Assembly: GCF_947498345.1 (NCBI RefSeq) | Contig: NZ_CANMJY010000008.1 | Span: 1-64,000 of the forward strand | Length of the DNA stretch: 64,000 nt | From: an uncultured Winogradskyella sp. | Lineage (GTDB): Bacteria; Bacteroidota; Bacteroidia; Flavobacteriales; Flavobacteriaceae | Direction: 5' to 3' | Shown: piece by piece, positions 18,141 to 27,398 of the stretch | Position numbering within the stretch: position 1 is the stretch's first letter | How the letters are laid out: the number at the start of each line of letters is the position of its first letter | Translations under genes and position numbers: made by a program | The notes under the pieces: generated by a model | Databases searched by the model: none | Seen by the model: the letters and a program-made list of their open reading frames with translations, nothing else | Told to the model about the DNA's origin: nothing

Positions 18141-19670
18141 ATGAGCACCAAAACCATATCATCAGCCTTAATTTCAGTTTTTAGTAAGGATGGATTAGCA
18201 CCAATTGTAAAAAAGCTTAATGATCTCAACGTTACCATTTATTCTACAGGCGGTACAGAAAAATTCATCAAAAATTTAGGTATTGATGTTGTACCAGTTG
18301 AAGACGTTACATCTTACCCTTCAATTCTGGGTGGACGTGTTAAAACATTGCATCCAAAAGTATTTGGAGGTATTTTAAATCGTCAAAATCATGATGGTGA
18401 TATTGCTGAGTTGGCTGAGTTTGAAATCCCTCAAATCGATTTAGTAATTGTTGACCTCTACCCTTTTGAAAAAACCGTAGCTTCGGATGCTGATCATCAA
18501 GACATAATAGAGAAAATTGATATTGGTGGTATTTCGCTAATTAGAGCAGCAGCAAAAAATTATAGTGATGTTACATGTGTGTCTTCTGTAGTTGATTATA
18601 CCGAATTCTTGGATTTGCTAGAAACTAAAAATGGAGAAACAACCGAAGACGATAGAAAACGTTTTGCCGCTAAAGCTTTTAATGTTTCTTCGCATTACGA
18701 CACAGCAATCTTTAATTATTTCAATAAAAATCATGAAGAAGCAGCTCTAAAGATAAGTGAGATTAATGGTAAAGTGTTACGCTATGGTGAAAATCCACAT
18801 CAAAAAGGATTTTTCTTTGGCGATTTTGACGCTATGTTTACAAAACTTCATGGTAAAGAATTAAGTTACAATAATTTACTCGATGTAGATGCGGCCGTAA
18901 ATTTAATTTCAGAATTTAAAGGTGAAGATCCAACATTCGCTATTTTAAAGCATAACAATGCTTGTGGTTTTGCACAACGCGGTACAGTTTATCAGGCCTA
19001 TATAGATGCCTTAGCAGGTGATCCGATTTCTGCTTTTGGTGGTATTTTAATTTCTAATACAGAGATTGATAAAGTTACCGCCGAAGAAATCCATAAGTTA
19101 TTCTGTGAGGTAGTTATTGCTCCTTCATTTAGTGATGAAGCCGTGGAGATTTTAAAAGGTAAGAAAAATAGAATCCTTTTAATTTTAAATGATATAGAAT
19201 TACCAAGAACTACTGTAAGAACATGCTTAAATGGCGCTCTGGTTCAAGAACGTGATGCTAAAACAGATAATCTAGACGACCTAAAAACAGTTACAAATAC
19301 ATCACCATCGCAAAGTGAATTAGAAGATTTAATCTTTGCTTCTAAATTGTGTAAGCATACCAAATCTAATACTATAGTTTTAGCAAAAAACAAGCAATTA
19401 TGCGCAAGCGGAACAGGGCAAACAAGCCGTGTTGATGCATTAAATCAAGCTATACATAAAGCAAAATCATTTAGCTTTAACTTAGACGGAGCCGTTATGG
19501 CGAGTGATGCATTCTTTCCTTTTCCGGATTGTGTTGAAATCGCAGATAAGGCAGGTATTAAAGCAGTTATTCAGCCTGGTGGCTCAATAAAAGATGAATT
19601 AAGTATTAATTATTGTAATGCTAATGATGTTGCAATGGTATTTACAGGAACGCGTCATTTTAAACATTAA
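18141..19670 (+). CDS. purH: Bifunctional AICAR formyltransferase / IMP cyclohydrolase
   Basis: Catalyses the last two steps of IMP synthesis. 509 residues. The N-terminal MGS-like cyclohydrolase domain (about 1-145) has SVFSKDGL, YSTGGTEKFI, GGRVKTLHPKVFGGIL and DLVIVDLYPFE. The C-terminal formyltransferase domain (about 200-509) has LRYGENPHQKG, LSYNNLLDVDAA, KHNNACGFA, DPISAFGGI and the terminal DVAMVFTGTRHFKH. Length and both domains are complete. It is a single gene ahead of the mre operon, which begins 170 bp later. Confidence 0.97.
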   Translation: MSTKTISSALISVFSKDGLAPIVKKLNDLNVTIYSTGGTEKFIKNLGIDVVPVEDVTSYPSILGGRVKTLHPKVFGGILNRQNHDGDIAELAEFEIPQIDLVIVDLYPFEKTVASDADHQDIIEKIDIGGISLIRAAAKNYSDVTCVSSVVDYTEFLDLLETKNGETTEDDRKRFAAKAFNVSSHYDTAIFNYFNKNHEEAALKISEINGKVLRYGENPHQKGFFFGDFDAMFTKLHGKELSYNNLLDVDAAVNLISEFKGEDPTFAILKHNNACGFAQRGTVYQAYIDALAGDPISAFGGILISNTEIDKVTAEEIHKLFCEVVIAPSFSDEAVEILKGKKNRILLILNDIELPRTTVRTCLNGALVQERDAKTDNLDDLKTVTNTSPSQSELEDLIFASKLCKHTKSNTIVLAKNKQLCASGTGQTSRVDALNQAIHKAKSFSFNLDGAVMASDAFFPFPDCVEIADKAGIKAVIQPGGSIKDELSINYCNANDVAMVFTGTRHFKH

Positions 19671-19840
19671 ATTTCCTTTATAAAAAGGAATCTGACGTAA
19701 AAATTTTATAGAGTTGAAACCAACTTTATAAAAAAGATATAAGAAAACATCTATAACCGCATAAATAACGTATAATTTATTACATTTACGCTTAGTCATA
19801 AAAATTGACAAGAATAACCCAAATAATATTAGAATAGCAC

Positions 19841-20869
19841 ATGGGATTTTTTGATTTCCTAACAGAAGAAATAGCCATAGATTTAGGAACCGCAAACACC
19901 TTAATTATACATAACGATAAAGTAGTTGTTGACAACCCTTCTATAGTAGCCAGAGACCGCATAAGTGGAAAAATCATAGCCGTAGGCAAAGAAGCCAATA
20001 TGATGCAAGGTAAAACGCACGAAAATATAAAAACCATTCGTCCACTAAAAGATGGTGTTATCGCAGATTTCGATGCTTCGGAACAAATGATTAGTTTGTT
20101 CATTAAAAATATTCCTGCATTGAAAAAGAAATTTTTCAATCCGGCATTAAGAATGGTGGTTTGTATTCCTTCAGGAATTACAGAAGTAGAAATGCGTGCT
20201 GTAAAAGAATCTTGCGAACGTGTTAATGGTAAAGAGGTATACCTCATCCATGAGCCCATGGCAGCGGCAATTGGTATTGGTGTTGACATAATGCAACCTA
20301 AAGGAAATATGATTGTAGATATCGGTGGTGGAACCACTGAAATTGCAGTTATTGCCCTTGGCGGAATTGTTTGTGATAAATCTGTAAAAGTTGCTGGTGA
20401 TGTGTTTACTAATGACATCATTTATTATATGCGTACACAACATAATTTATATGTTGGAGACCGAACTGCTGAAAAAATTAAAATACAAATAGGTGCTGCT
20501 ACCGAAGATTTAGAATTGCCCCCAGAAGATATGAGTGTTCAAGGGCGTGATTTATTAACTGGTAAGCCTAAACAAGTTCAGATTTCTTATCGTGAAATTG
20601 CTAAAGCATTAGATAAGTCTATACTTCGTATTGAAGACTCTGTTATGGAGACTTTATCTCAAACTCCTCCAGAATTAGCTGCAGATATATACAATACTGG
20701 TATTTATCTTGCAGGTGGTGGGTCAATGCTAAGAGGATTAGACAAGCGTTTATCGCAAAAAACCGATTTACCAGTTTACATTGCCGAAGATCCACTAAGA
20801 GCTGTAGTTAGAGGTACAGGAATTGTACTTAAAAACTTACCAAAATATAAAAGCGTATTGATTAAATAA
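19841..20869 (+). CDS. mreB: Rod shape-determining protein MreB
   Basis: Bacterial actin that organises the elongation machinery beneath the inner membrane. 342 residues. The phosphate-1 loop IDLGTANTLI is at 13-22; later blocks NPSIVA, GVIADFDASEQM, HEPMAAAIG, IVDIGGGTTEIAVIALGGIV and LAGGGSMLRGLD cover the remaining ATP-binding parts. The amphipathic N-terminus (MGFFDFLTE) fits membrane contact. It leads a five-gene operon (mreB-mreC-mreD-mrdA-rodA) with gaps of 10 bp or less and overlaps. Confidence 0.98.
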   Translation: MGFFDFLTEEIAIDLGTANTLIIHNDKVVVDNPSIVARDRISGKIIAVGKEANMMQGKTHENIKTIRPLKDGVIADFDASEQMISLFIKNIPALKKKFFNPALRMVVCIPSGITEVEMRAVKESCERVNGKEVYLIHEPMAAAIGIGVDIMQPKGNMIVDIGGGTTEIAVIALGGIVCDKSVKVAGDVFTNDIIYYMRTQHNLYVGDRTAEKIKIQIGAATEDLELPPEDMSVQGRDLLTGKPKQVQISYREIAKALDKSILRIEDSVMETLSQTPPELAADIYNTGIYLAGGGSMLRGLDKRLSQKTDLPVYIAEDPLRAVVRGTGIVLKNLPKYKSVLIK

Positions 20870-20879
20870 AGCGTAAATA

Positions 20880-21701
20880 ATGCAACAAATTTTCAATTTT
20901 GTTATAAAGAACAAAACGTTTCTGTTGTTTTTATTGCTTTTTAGTATTGCTCTTACCTTAACTATACAGTCTCATTCTTACCATCGAAGTAAATTCATAA
21001 ACTCTGCCAACACACTTACAGGAGGTGTTTATGGTACGGTAAATTCTATAAGCAAATATTTTGATCTAGAGCGCAAAAATGATATTCTCTTAGAGGAAAA
21101 CAAACGCTTAAGAGCACAACTTTTTAACTCTAAAAACAAATTAGATTCCTCATATATAGACTCAACATTTTCTAAGGGACAATACAAGGTCATTAATGCC
21201 AAAGTCTATAAAAACAGTTATTCATTAACTCACAACTATCTTACCATAAATAGAGGTGAAAAAGATAGTATAAAGCAAGATTTTGGAGTTATTACATCAA
21301 AAGGAATAGTTGGGATTATTGATCAAACTTCTTCTGGTTATGCTACTGTGCTCTCTATTTTAAATAAAAAAAGTAGAATAAATGCAATGCTAAAAACAAC
21401 TGATCATATTGGCTCTTTAAAATGGAATAGCGCCTCGCCTTTTTATGTTCAACTTGAAGATGTATCAAAATTCGCTCCAGTAAGAGTTGGTGACACCATA
21501 ATTACAGGAGGGCAATCTGCAATTTTCCCAAAAGGTATTGGTATTGGCGTAATTGAAAGTTTCGAAACTGATATCGGAGGTGACACATATACCATAGAAG
21601 TTAAATTGTTTAATGACATGACCAATATAGGATCAGTCTATATTCTCGAAAATCTTGACCGAAATGAAGTAAAAACACTTGAAAGCTTAAGTAATGAATA
21701 G
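20880..21701 (+). CDS. mreC: Rod shape-determining protein MreC
   Basis: 273 residues, bitopic: one membrane helix (about 12-28), a coiled coil (about 62-85, LERKNDILLEENKRLRAQL), then the periplasmic double beta-barrel with YSLTHNYLTINRGEKD, GVITSKGIVGIID and GDTIITGGQSAIFPKGIGIG. MreC links cytoplasmic MreB to periplasmic PBP2 and activates it. It starts 10 bp after mreB and overlaps mreD by 8 bp. Confidence 0.96.
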   Translation: MQQIFNFVIKNKTFLLFLLLFSIALTLTIQSHSYHRSKFINSANTLTGGVYGTVNSISKYFDLERKNDILLEENKRLRAQLFNSKNKLDSSYIDSTFSKGQYKVINAKVYKNSYSLTHNYLTINRGEKDSIKQDFGVITSKGIVGIIDQTSSGYATVLSILNKKSRINAMLKTTDHIGSLKWNSASPFYVQLEDVSKFAPVRVGDTIITGGQSAIFPKGIGIGVIESFETDIGGDTYTIEVKLFNDMTNIGSVYILENLDRNEVKTLESLSNE

Positions 21702-22200
21702 TGTTGTTATATCAAATAGTATCCGGTTTATAGTTTTGCTTTTGGCACAAGTTATTATTTGTAACAACATCAATTTTCTTGGTTACATTAATCCATATAT
21801 ATACATCATTTTTATCTTTTTGTTTCCCATTAGAGATAATAGACTTGTACTATTATTAGTAAGTTTTTTATTGGGTATGTTAATAGATATGTTTTCTGAT
21901 TCTGGCGGAGTACACGCAGCTGCTTCAGTATGCTTAGCCTACGCTCGTCCAGTGTTACTAAAGGCTTCATTTGGTATGTTATACGAACATCAAAGTATAA
22001 AGTTTAGCAATACCGATTTAGGTAGCCTAATCACTTATGTTAGCTTTGGCACATTGATACATCATTTTATACTGTTTTCGTTAGAAATTTTTAACGTCTC
22101 TAACATACTTTTAATTATTAAGAAGACGTTATTCTCTAGTATTTTTACTGTAATACTCTGTGTACTTATTATCATTTTATTTAGTCGAAAAAAGAAATGA
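21694..22200 (+). CDS. mreD: Rod shape-determining protein MreD
   Basis: 168 residues, almost wholly hydrophobic with about five membrane helices; motifs include the early 'CNNINFLGYINPYIYIIFIF' stretch and GMLIDMFSDSGG, typical of MreD in Bacteroidota. It is the inner-membrane partner of MreC. It overlaps mreC by 8 bp and the following PBP2 gene by 4 bp, showing translational coupling through the operon. Confidence 0.93.
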   Translation: MNSVVISNSIRFIVLLLAQVIICNNINFLGYINPYIYIIFIFLFPIRDNRLVLLLVSFLLGMLIDMFSDSGGVHAAASVCLAYARPVLLKASFGMLYEHQSIKFSNTDLGSLITYVSFGTLIHHFILFSLEIFNVSNILLIIKKTLFSSIFTVILCVLIIILFSRKKK

Positions 22201-24137
22201 GAAAACTATTACTCTTAACTACTGTTATTCTTGTCGGCCTTGTATTTATAGCACGTTTGTTTTATCTTCAAGTCTATGGTGGTTACGAATATGATATTTT
22301 TGAAGACAGCGCCATTAAAAAGGAGTACAATTATCCCAAACGAGGCTACGTCTATGATAGAAATGGAAAGCTTTTAGTGGCTAACCAACCTTCATATGAT
22401 GTTATGGTGATTCCTAGAGATGTTGAGTTCATGGACTCTATAAAACTCAATGAATTTTGCAAGCTATTAAAAATCACCAAAGAGACGTATTACAAAAGGC
22501 TAGAAAAAGCTTCAAATTACTCGCCAAGATTGTCTTCACCATTTGTTCAACAATTATCTAAAAATGATTATGCCGTTCTACAAGAAAAAATGCGAAAGTA
22601 TACTGGTTTTTATATTCAAAAAAGATCATTACGTTTTTACCAGACCACTATAGGCGCTAATGTTTTAGGAGACATTGGAGAGGTAAATCGTAATATTATT
22701 GCTAAAAAACCCTATTATAAGTTAGGTGATTTAATAGGTAAACAAGGTATTGAAAAAACCTATGAAAATATATTAAGAGGAATTAAAGGTATAAAGTTTA
22801 TACAAAAAGATCGTTTTAATAAAAATATTGGACCCTACAAAAATGGAATTTTTGACACATTACCAAAACCTGGAAAAGACATTACCATAACAATAGACGC
22901 TGAGCTTCAAGCTTATGGTGAGCTATTAATGACTAATAAGCGAGGTGGTATTGTAGCTATTGAACCTAGCTCTGGTGAAATTTTAGCTATGGTTTCCGGG
23001 CCATCTTATAACCCAAACTTATTGGTAGGTAGAGAACGTTCCAAAAATTTTAATATACTCTACAAAGATAGTATAGCAAAACCATTATTTGATAGAGGTT
23101 TGCAAGCTATGTACCCTCCAGGATCCCCTTTTAAAACCCTAAATGCTTTGGTCGCTTTACAAGAAGGAGTAGTGACTACCGAAGAGCGTTTTAGCTGCGC
23201 TATGGGATACCGTTATGGCAACAGAAAAATGGGATGTCATGCGCATAGAAGTCCTGCTAATATGAATATAGGCATCTATGAATCATGCAATGCTTATTTT
23301 GCAAATGTTTATCGAAGAATTATTGACAAATATGATTCTCCTGCAGAGGGTATGGATAATTGGAGCAAACATATAAAAAGTTTTGGCCTAGGTAATTACC
23401 TTAATAACGATTTATCCGTTGGACAACCTGGTAAAGTACCTACAGCTTCAACATACAATCGTGGTTATGGTAAAAACAGATGGTACACTACTTTTACTAT
23501 TTCTAATGCTATAGGTCAAGGTGAAGTATTAGCTACACCTATACAACTAGCAAATATGGCTGCAGCTATTGGTAATCGTGGTCATTATTACACACCACAT
23601 ATCATTAAAGAAATTGAAGGTGATACAATTCCATCAAAATTCACAACACCTAAATATACCACTATAGATAAGCGTCATTTTGAACCTGTTGTGCAAGGTA
23701 TGTTTGATGTTTATAATAAAGGAACAGCAGATATGTTGCAAGTTAAAGGTATTGAGATATGTGGCAAAACAGGAACTGCTGAAAATTTTGCCATTATTGA
23801 TAGTGTTAAAACCCAACTAACCGACCACTCAATTTTCGTAGCATTTGCTCCAAAAGATAATCCCAAAATTGCCTTGGCTGTTTTTGTAGAGAATGGTTAT
23901 TTTGGAAGCCGATTTGCAGGTCGAATGGCAAGTTTAATGATTGAGTATTATCTAAGAGGTGAAATTACAAGAAAGGATATGGAAAATTTTGTGCTCCGTT
24001 ATTCTCTAGAACACGAGTACCAAAAACCTTTTTCTAACGAACCCTTTGGAATCAATAGACAAACGACTCTTGAAGCTATTGATGAAAAAGAGTTTCAAAA
24101 ACTATTACAACTTAAAGCTGAAATCCCTAAGTCGTAA
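22197..24137 (+). CDS. mrdA: Penicillin-binding protein 2 (elongasome transpeptidase)
   Basis: Class B PBP that cross-links peptidoglycan during cell elongation. 646 residues: N-terminal membrane anchor (about 4-24), pedestal domain with RGYVYDRNGKLLVANQP (49-65), then the transpeptidase domain. The three penicillin-binding motifs are intact: SPFK (Ser310-Lys313), SCN (363-365) and KTG in CGKTGTAE (about 523). A 35-residue tail follows. It overlaps mreD by 4 bp and is 3 bp from rodA, its glycosyltransferase partner. Confidence 0.96.
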   Translation: MRKLLLLTTVILVGLVFIARLFYLQVYGGYEYDIFEDSAIKKEYNYPKRGYVYDRNGKLLVANQPSYDVMVIPRDVEFMDSIKLNEFCKLLKITKETYYKRLEKASNYSPRLSSPFVQQLSKNDYAVLQEKMRKYTGFYIQKRSLRFYQTTIGANVLGDIGEVNRNIIAKKPYYKLGDLIGKQGIEKTYENILRGIKGIKFIQKDRFNKNIGPYKNGIFDTLPKPGKDITITIDAELQAYGELLMTNKRGGIVAIEPSSGEILAMVSGPSYNPNLLVGRERSKNFNILYKDSIAKPLFDRGLQAMYPPGSPFKTLNALVALQEGVVTTEERFSCAMGYRYGNRKMGCHAHRSPANMNIGIYESCNAYFANVYRRIIDKYDSPAEGMDNWSKHIKSFGLGNYLNNDLSVGQPGKVPTASTYNRGYGKNRWYTTFTISNAIGQGEVLATPIQLANMAAAIGNRGHYYTPHIIKEIEGDTIPSKFTTPKYTTIDKRHFEPVVQGMFDVYNKGTADMLQVKGIEICGKTGTAENFAIIDSVKTQLTDHSIFVAFAPKDNPKIALAVFVENGYFGSRFAGRMASLMIEYYLRGEITRKDMENFVLRYSLEHEYQKPFSNEPFGINRQTTLEAIDEKEFQKLLQLKAEIPKS

Positions 24138-24140
24138 TCT

Positions 24141-25421
24141 ATGTTAAGAGAAAACCAAAGACGTTTTAAATTTGACTGGATTACTATTATCCTCTTTTTG
24201 TTATTAATAGGTTTTGGTTATCTTAATATTCTCTCTGCTTCTCATGTTGGTGATGTTACCAGTTACTTTGACACTTCTCAACTTTATGGCAAGCAACTTA
24301 TTTTTATAGGTTTAACTCTTATCTTAATTATTCTCATACTTTCTTTTGAAGCTAAGTTCTATGAGAGATTTGCTAGTATTATATATATAGTTGCAATTTT
24401 AGCATTATTGGGTTTATTTCTTTTTGGTAAAGATGTCAATGGCGCACGCTCATGGTATGGGATTGGTAGTATGACAATACAACCTAGTGAGTTTGCAAAA
24501 TTTGCTACAGCATTGGCAGTAGCAAAATATATAAGTGATTTGCAAACCAATATGCAAACTCTAAAAGATCAAATTCGTGTTGCAGCAATAATATTTATTC
24601 CGGCATTACTTATATTACTTCAAAATGATGCTGGTAGTACAATGGTGTATCTAGCTTTTTTCTTTGTATTCTATCGAGAAGGTTTGCAGCAAATTTATCT
24701 TATTGTGGCACTTTCATTAATAGTTTTAGCGGTACTATCTTTAAAATACGGTATAGCTATTACAGCGATAGTTGTCACTTTAGTTTTGGCAATACGCTAC
24801 TTCTTTAGAAAAAAGAAGCGAGCATCAATCCCTCAATATATATTGGTTTTGCTATTGGCTGTTAGCTTTTCTTATGGTGTGAAATTGTTTTATCAACATG
24901 GGTTAAAAACACATCAACAAAACAGAATTACCATATTTTTAAGGCTAGAAAAAGATCCTGTTAAGTTAGAACAAATGCGAAAAAGAGAAGCTTATAATCT
25001 AATTCAATCTGAACAAGCAATTAGCTCTGGGGGGTTAACAGGCAAAGGCTTCCTACAAGGTACAAGAACAACAGGGAAATTTGTTCCAGAGCAAGAAACA
25101 GATTACATTTTTAGTACTGTTGGTGAAGAATGGGGTTTTTTGGGTAGTAGTACTGTTATTATTCTATTCGTTCTTTTGATTATACGAATTCTTTATCTGG
25201 CTGAAGCTCAAAAATCACAGTTTAGTCGCGTTTATGGTTATGGTGTGGCTTCTATACTATTTATCCATTTCACTGTGAATATTGGCATGGTTATGGGGCT
25301 AATTCCAACAGTGGGTATACCACTACCCTTCTTTAGTTATGGTGGTTCTGGACTTTGGGGATTTACCATTTTACTCTTCATCTTTATAAAACTAGATAGC
25401 AATAAAATTAACGAGTGGTAA
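24141..25421 (+). CDS. rodA: Peptidoglycan glycosyltransferase RodA
   Basis: SEDS-family membrane enzyme that polymerises lipid II with PBP2. 426 residues with about ten membrane helices. SEDS blocks seen: DVNGARSWYGIGSMTIQPSE (the WxxxG...QPSE motif), LQNDAGS (conserved Asp), ETDYIFSTVGEEWGFLG and the C-terminal GIPLPFFSYGGSG. It ends the mre operon and is followed by a bidirectional terminator. Confidence 0.96.
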   Translation: MLRENQRRFKFDWITIILFLLLIGFGYLNILSASHVGDVTSYFDTSQLYGKQLIFIGLTLILIILILSFEAKFYERFASIIYIVAILALLGLFLFGKDVNGARSWYGIGSMTIQPSEFAKFATALAVAKYISDLQTNMQTLKDQIRVAAIIFIPALLILLQNDAGSTMVYLAFFFVFYREGLQQIYLIVALSLIVLAVLSLKYGIAITAIVVTLVLAIRYFFRKKKRASIPQYILVLLLAVSFSYGVKLFYQHGLKTHQQNRITIFLRLEKDPVKLEQMRKREAYNLIQSEQAISSGGLTGKGFLQGTRTTGKFVPEQETDYIFSTVGEEWGFLGSSTVIILFVLLIIRILYLAEAQKSQFSRVYGYGVASILFIHFTVNIGMVMGLIPTVGIPLPFFSYGGSGLWGFTILLFIFIKLDSNKINEW

Positions 25422-25426
25422 ATAAA

Positions 25427-25454
25427 AAAAGACTGCCTTTAAAAACAGTCTTTT
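25427..25454. terminator. Bidirectional terminator after rodA
   Basis: AAAAGACTG/CAGTCTTTT stem (9 bp) with a 10-nt loop, flanked by A-runs upstream and T-runs downstream. It serves rodA and the convergent small gene ending at 25480. Confidence 0.85.
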
Positions 25455-25479
25455 ATTATGACATGTATCATTACCGCTA

Positions 25480-25692
25480 CTAATCAATATATGTCATATT
25501 ATTTGTTTTAAATGTAATGGACATTATATAAAAAAAGACACCAAGCACAGGTAAAAACAATAACAATACTAACCAAACTATTTTACTCTTAATTTTCCTC
25601 TGTGACTTAAGCACAACAATACACAGAAGCAGAATAATTAGTATGTAACAACCTATGAAAAAATTTACCAATTCTGTATCTACCAATGTCAT
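25480..25692 (-). CDS. Small PLDc_N-like two-helix membrane protein
   Basis: 70 residues with two membrane helices (about 10-28 and 36-60) joined by a basic loop SQRKIKSKIVW. The 'IVWLVLLLFLPVLGVFFYI' helix matches the PLDc_N (cardiolipin synthase N-terminal-like) pattern of small stand-alone membrane proteins. Function unknown. The bidirectional terminator just downstream supports its being a real gene, although the protein is short. Confidence 0.65.
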   Translation of the reverse strand: MTLVDTELVNFFIGCYILIILLLCIVVLKSQRKIKSKIVWLVLLLFLPVLGVFFYIMSITFKTNNMTYID

Positions 25693-25783
25693 GGTGTCTT
25701 TATATTTTAACTTACATCCCTAGACCTTACATTACTAACTTTCTATTTTAGTCCTGGAATGTAAGTTCTTTGAAAACTTTTAC

Positions 25784-27220
25784 TTACTGTCCTTGTCCTA
25801 ATGAGTAACCCCTTACACCATCGAACGTGTATAAGTTTTCTGTTTTTATCGCATCTATATCGTGCTCCATAGCTGCTTGTAAAACTTCTACTATTTTTCT
25901 TTTTGACAATTCTTTCCCATCCTTAGTACTATATCTACATCTCCAATGATCTGTACAAAACGTTTCTTCAAATCCATTTGGCCATACCTTAATACCCCTG
26001 TTAGTAATCATTGACAATTCTAATTCATCATTGTTTAGCTTCTTTAATTGTTCTGCAAGAATATTAGCATCATAACCATTCCAGTCTACAAATAAATCTA
26101 CCCCTACTGCTTTTTTATCTTTAGATGGTTTTCTCTGGTATTTTGGTAATATTAATGGCGTACTATCTTCAAAATGAACTTCTGGCAACTGCTTTGGTTT
26201 ATTGCCCAAATTAGCTATAACTGCTTCTGCAAATTCTTTTGTACCTACAGGTTTTGTACTCATTACAGAATCATAAATATCGTTGGTATGTATACCATCT
26301 TCAATTGTTCTTAACCACGCGTTCTGTATTTTTTCTGCAACTTTACTTTGCCCAACATGATTCAACATCATAACAGCTCCATTAATTAAACCAGATGGGT
26401 TAGCTACATTTTTACCGGCTATATCTGGTGCAGAGCCATGAATAGCTTCAAACATAGCACATTCTTGACCTATGTTTGCTGAACCTGCTAAACCTACAGA
26501 ACCTGTAATCTGAGCAGCTATATCAGACACTACATCACCGTATAAATTTGGCATAACTATGACATCAAAATCTTCTGGAGAATCTGCTAATAATGCAGAG
26601 CCAATATCTACAATCCAATGTTCATTTATAATATCTGGATATTGCGAAGCTACCTCATCGAACACTTTATGAAATAAACCATCTGTCTGCTTCATAATAT
26701 TATCCTTAGTAAAACATGTGACTTTTTTTCTTCCATACTTTTTAGCATATTCAAAAGCGTATGTCACAATTTTTTCACAACCTGGACGGCTAATCAATTT
26801 TAAACATTGGACAACTTCATCTGTTTGTTGATGTTCTATACCTGCATACAAGTCTTCTTCGTTCTCTCTTATGATGACGACATCCATGTCCGGGTGCTTA
26901 GTTGTTACGAAGGGGTATAGACTACGACAAGGTCTTACATTAGAATATAACCCTAACGTTTTGCGCATCGTTACATTAAGACTTTTGTACCCTCCTCCTT
27001 GAGGTGTTGTAATTGGTGCCTTAAGAAGTATTTTATTTTTTCTTATTGTATCCCATGCATCATCTGAAATCCCAGTAGAATTGCCAGACAAATATACTTT
27101 CTCACCTACTTCGATTTCCTCAAAAATTAAATCTGCACCTGCAGCAGAGAGTATATTAAGTGTTGCGTCCATTATTTCTGGACCTATGCCATCACCTTTT
27201 GCTAATGATACTTTTATCAT
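25784..27220 (-). CDS. icd: Isocitrate dehydrogenase with extra C-terminal domain
   Basis: TCA-cycle enzyme forming 2-oxoglutarate from isocitrate. 478 residues: the isopropylmalate/isocitrate dehydrogenase fold fills about 1-335 (AKGDGIGPEI, ITTPQGGGYKSLNVTMRKTLGLYSNVRP in pieces, IIRENEEDLYAGIEH, MPNLYGDVVSDIAAQITGS, FEAIHGSAPDIAGKN), then a separate C-terminal domain (about 355-478) as in the larger Thermus/Rickettsia-type enzymes. That type is usually NADP-dependent; cofactor use is inferred. A 14-bp palindrome lies 95 bp upstream. Confidence 0.93.
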   Translation of the reverse strand: MIKVSLAKGDGIGPEIMDATLNILSAAGADLIFEEIEVGEKVYLSGNSTGISDDAWDTIRKNKILLKAPITTPQGGGYKSLNVTMRKTLGLYSNVRPCRSLYPFVTTKHPDMDVVIIRENEEDLYAGIEHQQTDEVVQCLKLISRPGCEKIVTYAFEYAKKYGRKKVTCFTKDNIMKQTDGLFHKVFDEVASQYPDIINEHWIVDIGSALLADSPEDFDVIVMPNLYGDVVSDIAAQITGSVGLAGSANIGQECAMFEAIHGSAPDIAGKNVANPSGLINGAVMMLNHVGQSKVAEKIQNAWLRTIEDGIHTNDIYDSVMSTKPVGTKEFAEAVIANLGNKPKQLPEVHFEDSTPLILPKYQRKPSKDKKAVGVDLFVDWNGYDANILAEQLKKLNNDELELSMITNRGIKVWPNGFEETFCTDHWRCRYSTKDGKELSKRKIVEVLQAAMEHDIDAIKTENLYTFDGVRGYSLGQGQ

Positions 27221-27314
27221 GATTGTATGTTGTTTTAATTACACCACAAAGATGATATAGATTTTTCATATATTTTTATATATGTTTTTAATAATATGTA
27301 TAAATGAAAGTTAT

Positions 27315-27328
27315 CGAAAACGTTTTCG
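27315..27328. promoter_or_regulatory. Palindromic operator-like site CGAAAACGTTTTCG
   Basis: A perfect 14-bp palindrome centred on ACGT lies between valS and icd, 95 bp upstream of the icd start. Its form (AAAACGTTTT core) resembles LacI-family operators. No LacI-type regulator is in the window, so the binding protein is unknown. Confidence 0.4.
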
Positions 27329-27398
27329 CAATAGAGCTGCTTTAGAAATTTGACGTTCTAAATGAATAAACAGAAAGGAAGTTTTTAAGAAATTTTAA

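Noticed and set aside
19599..19895. Minus-strand open frame between purH and mreB
   Set aside because: It overlaps the ends of two well-identified genes and has no recognisable features.
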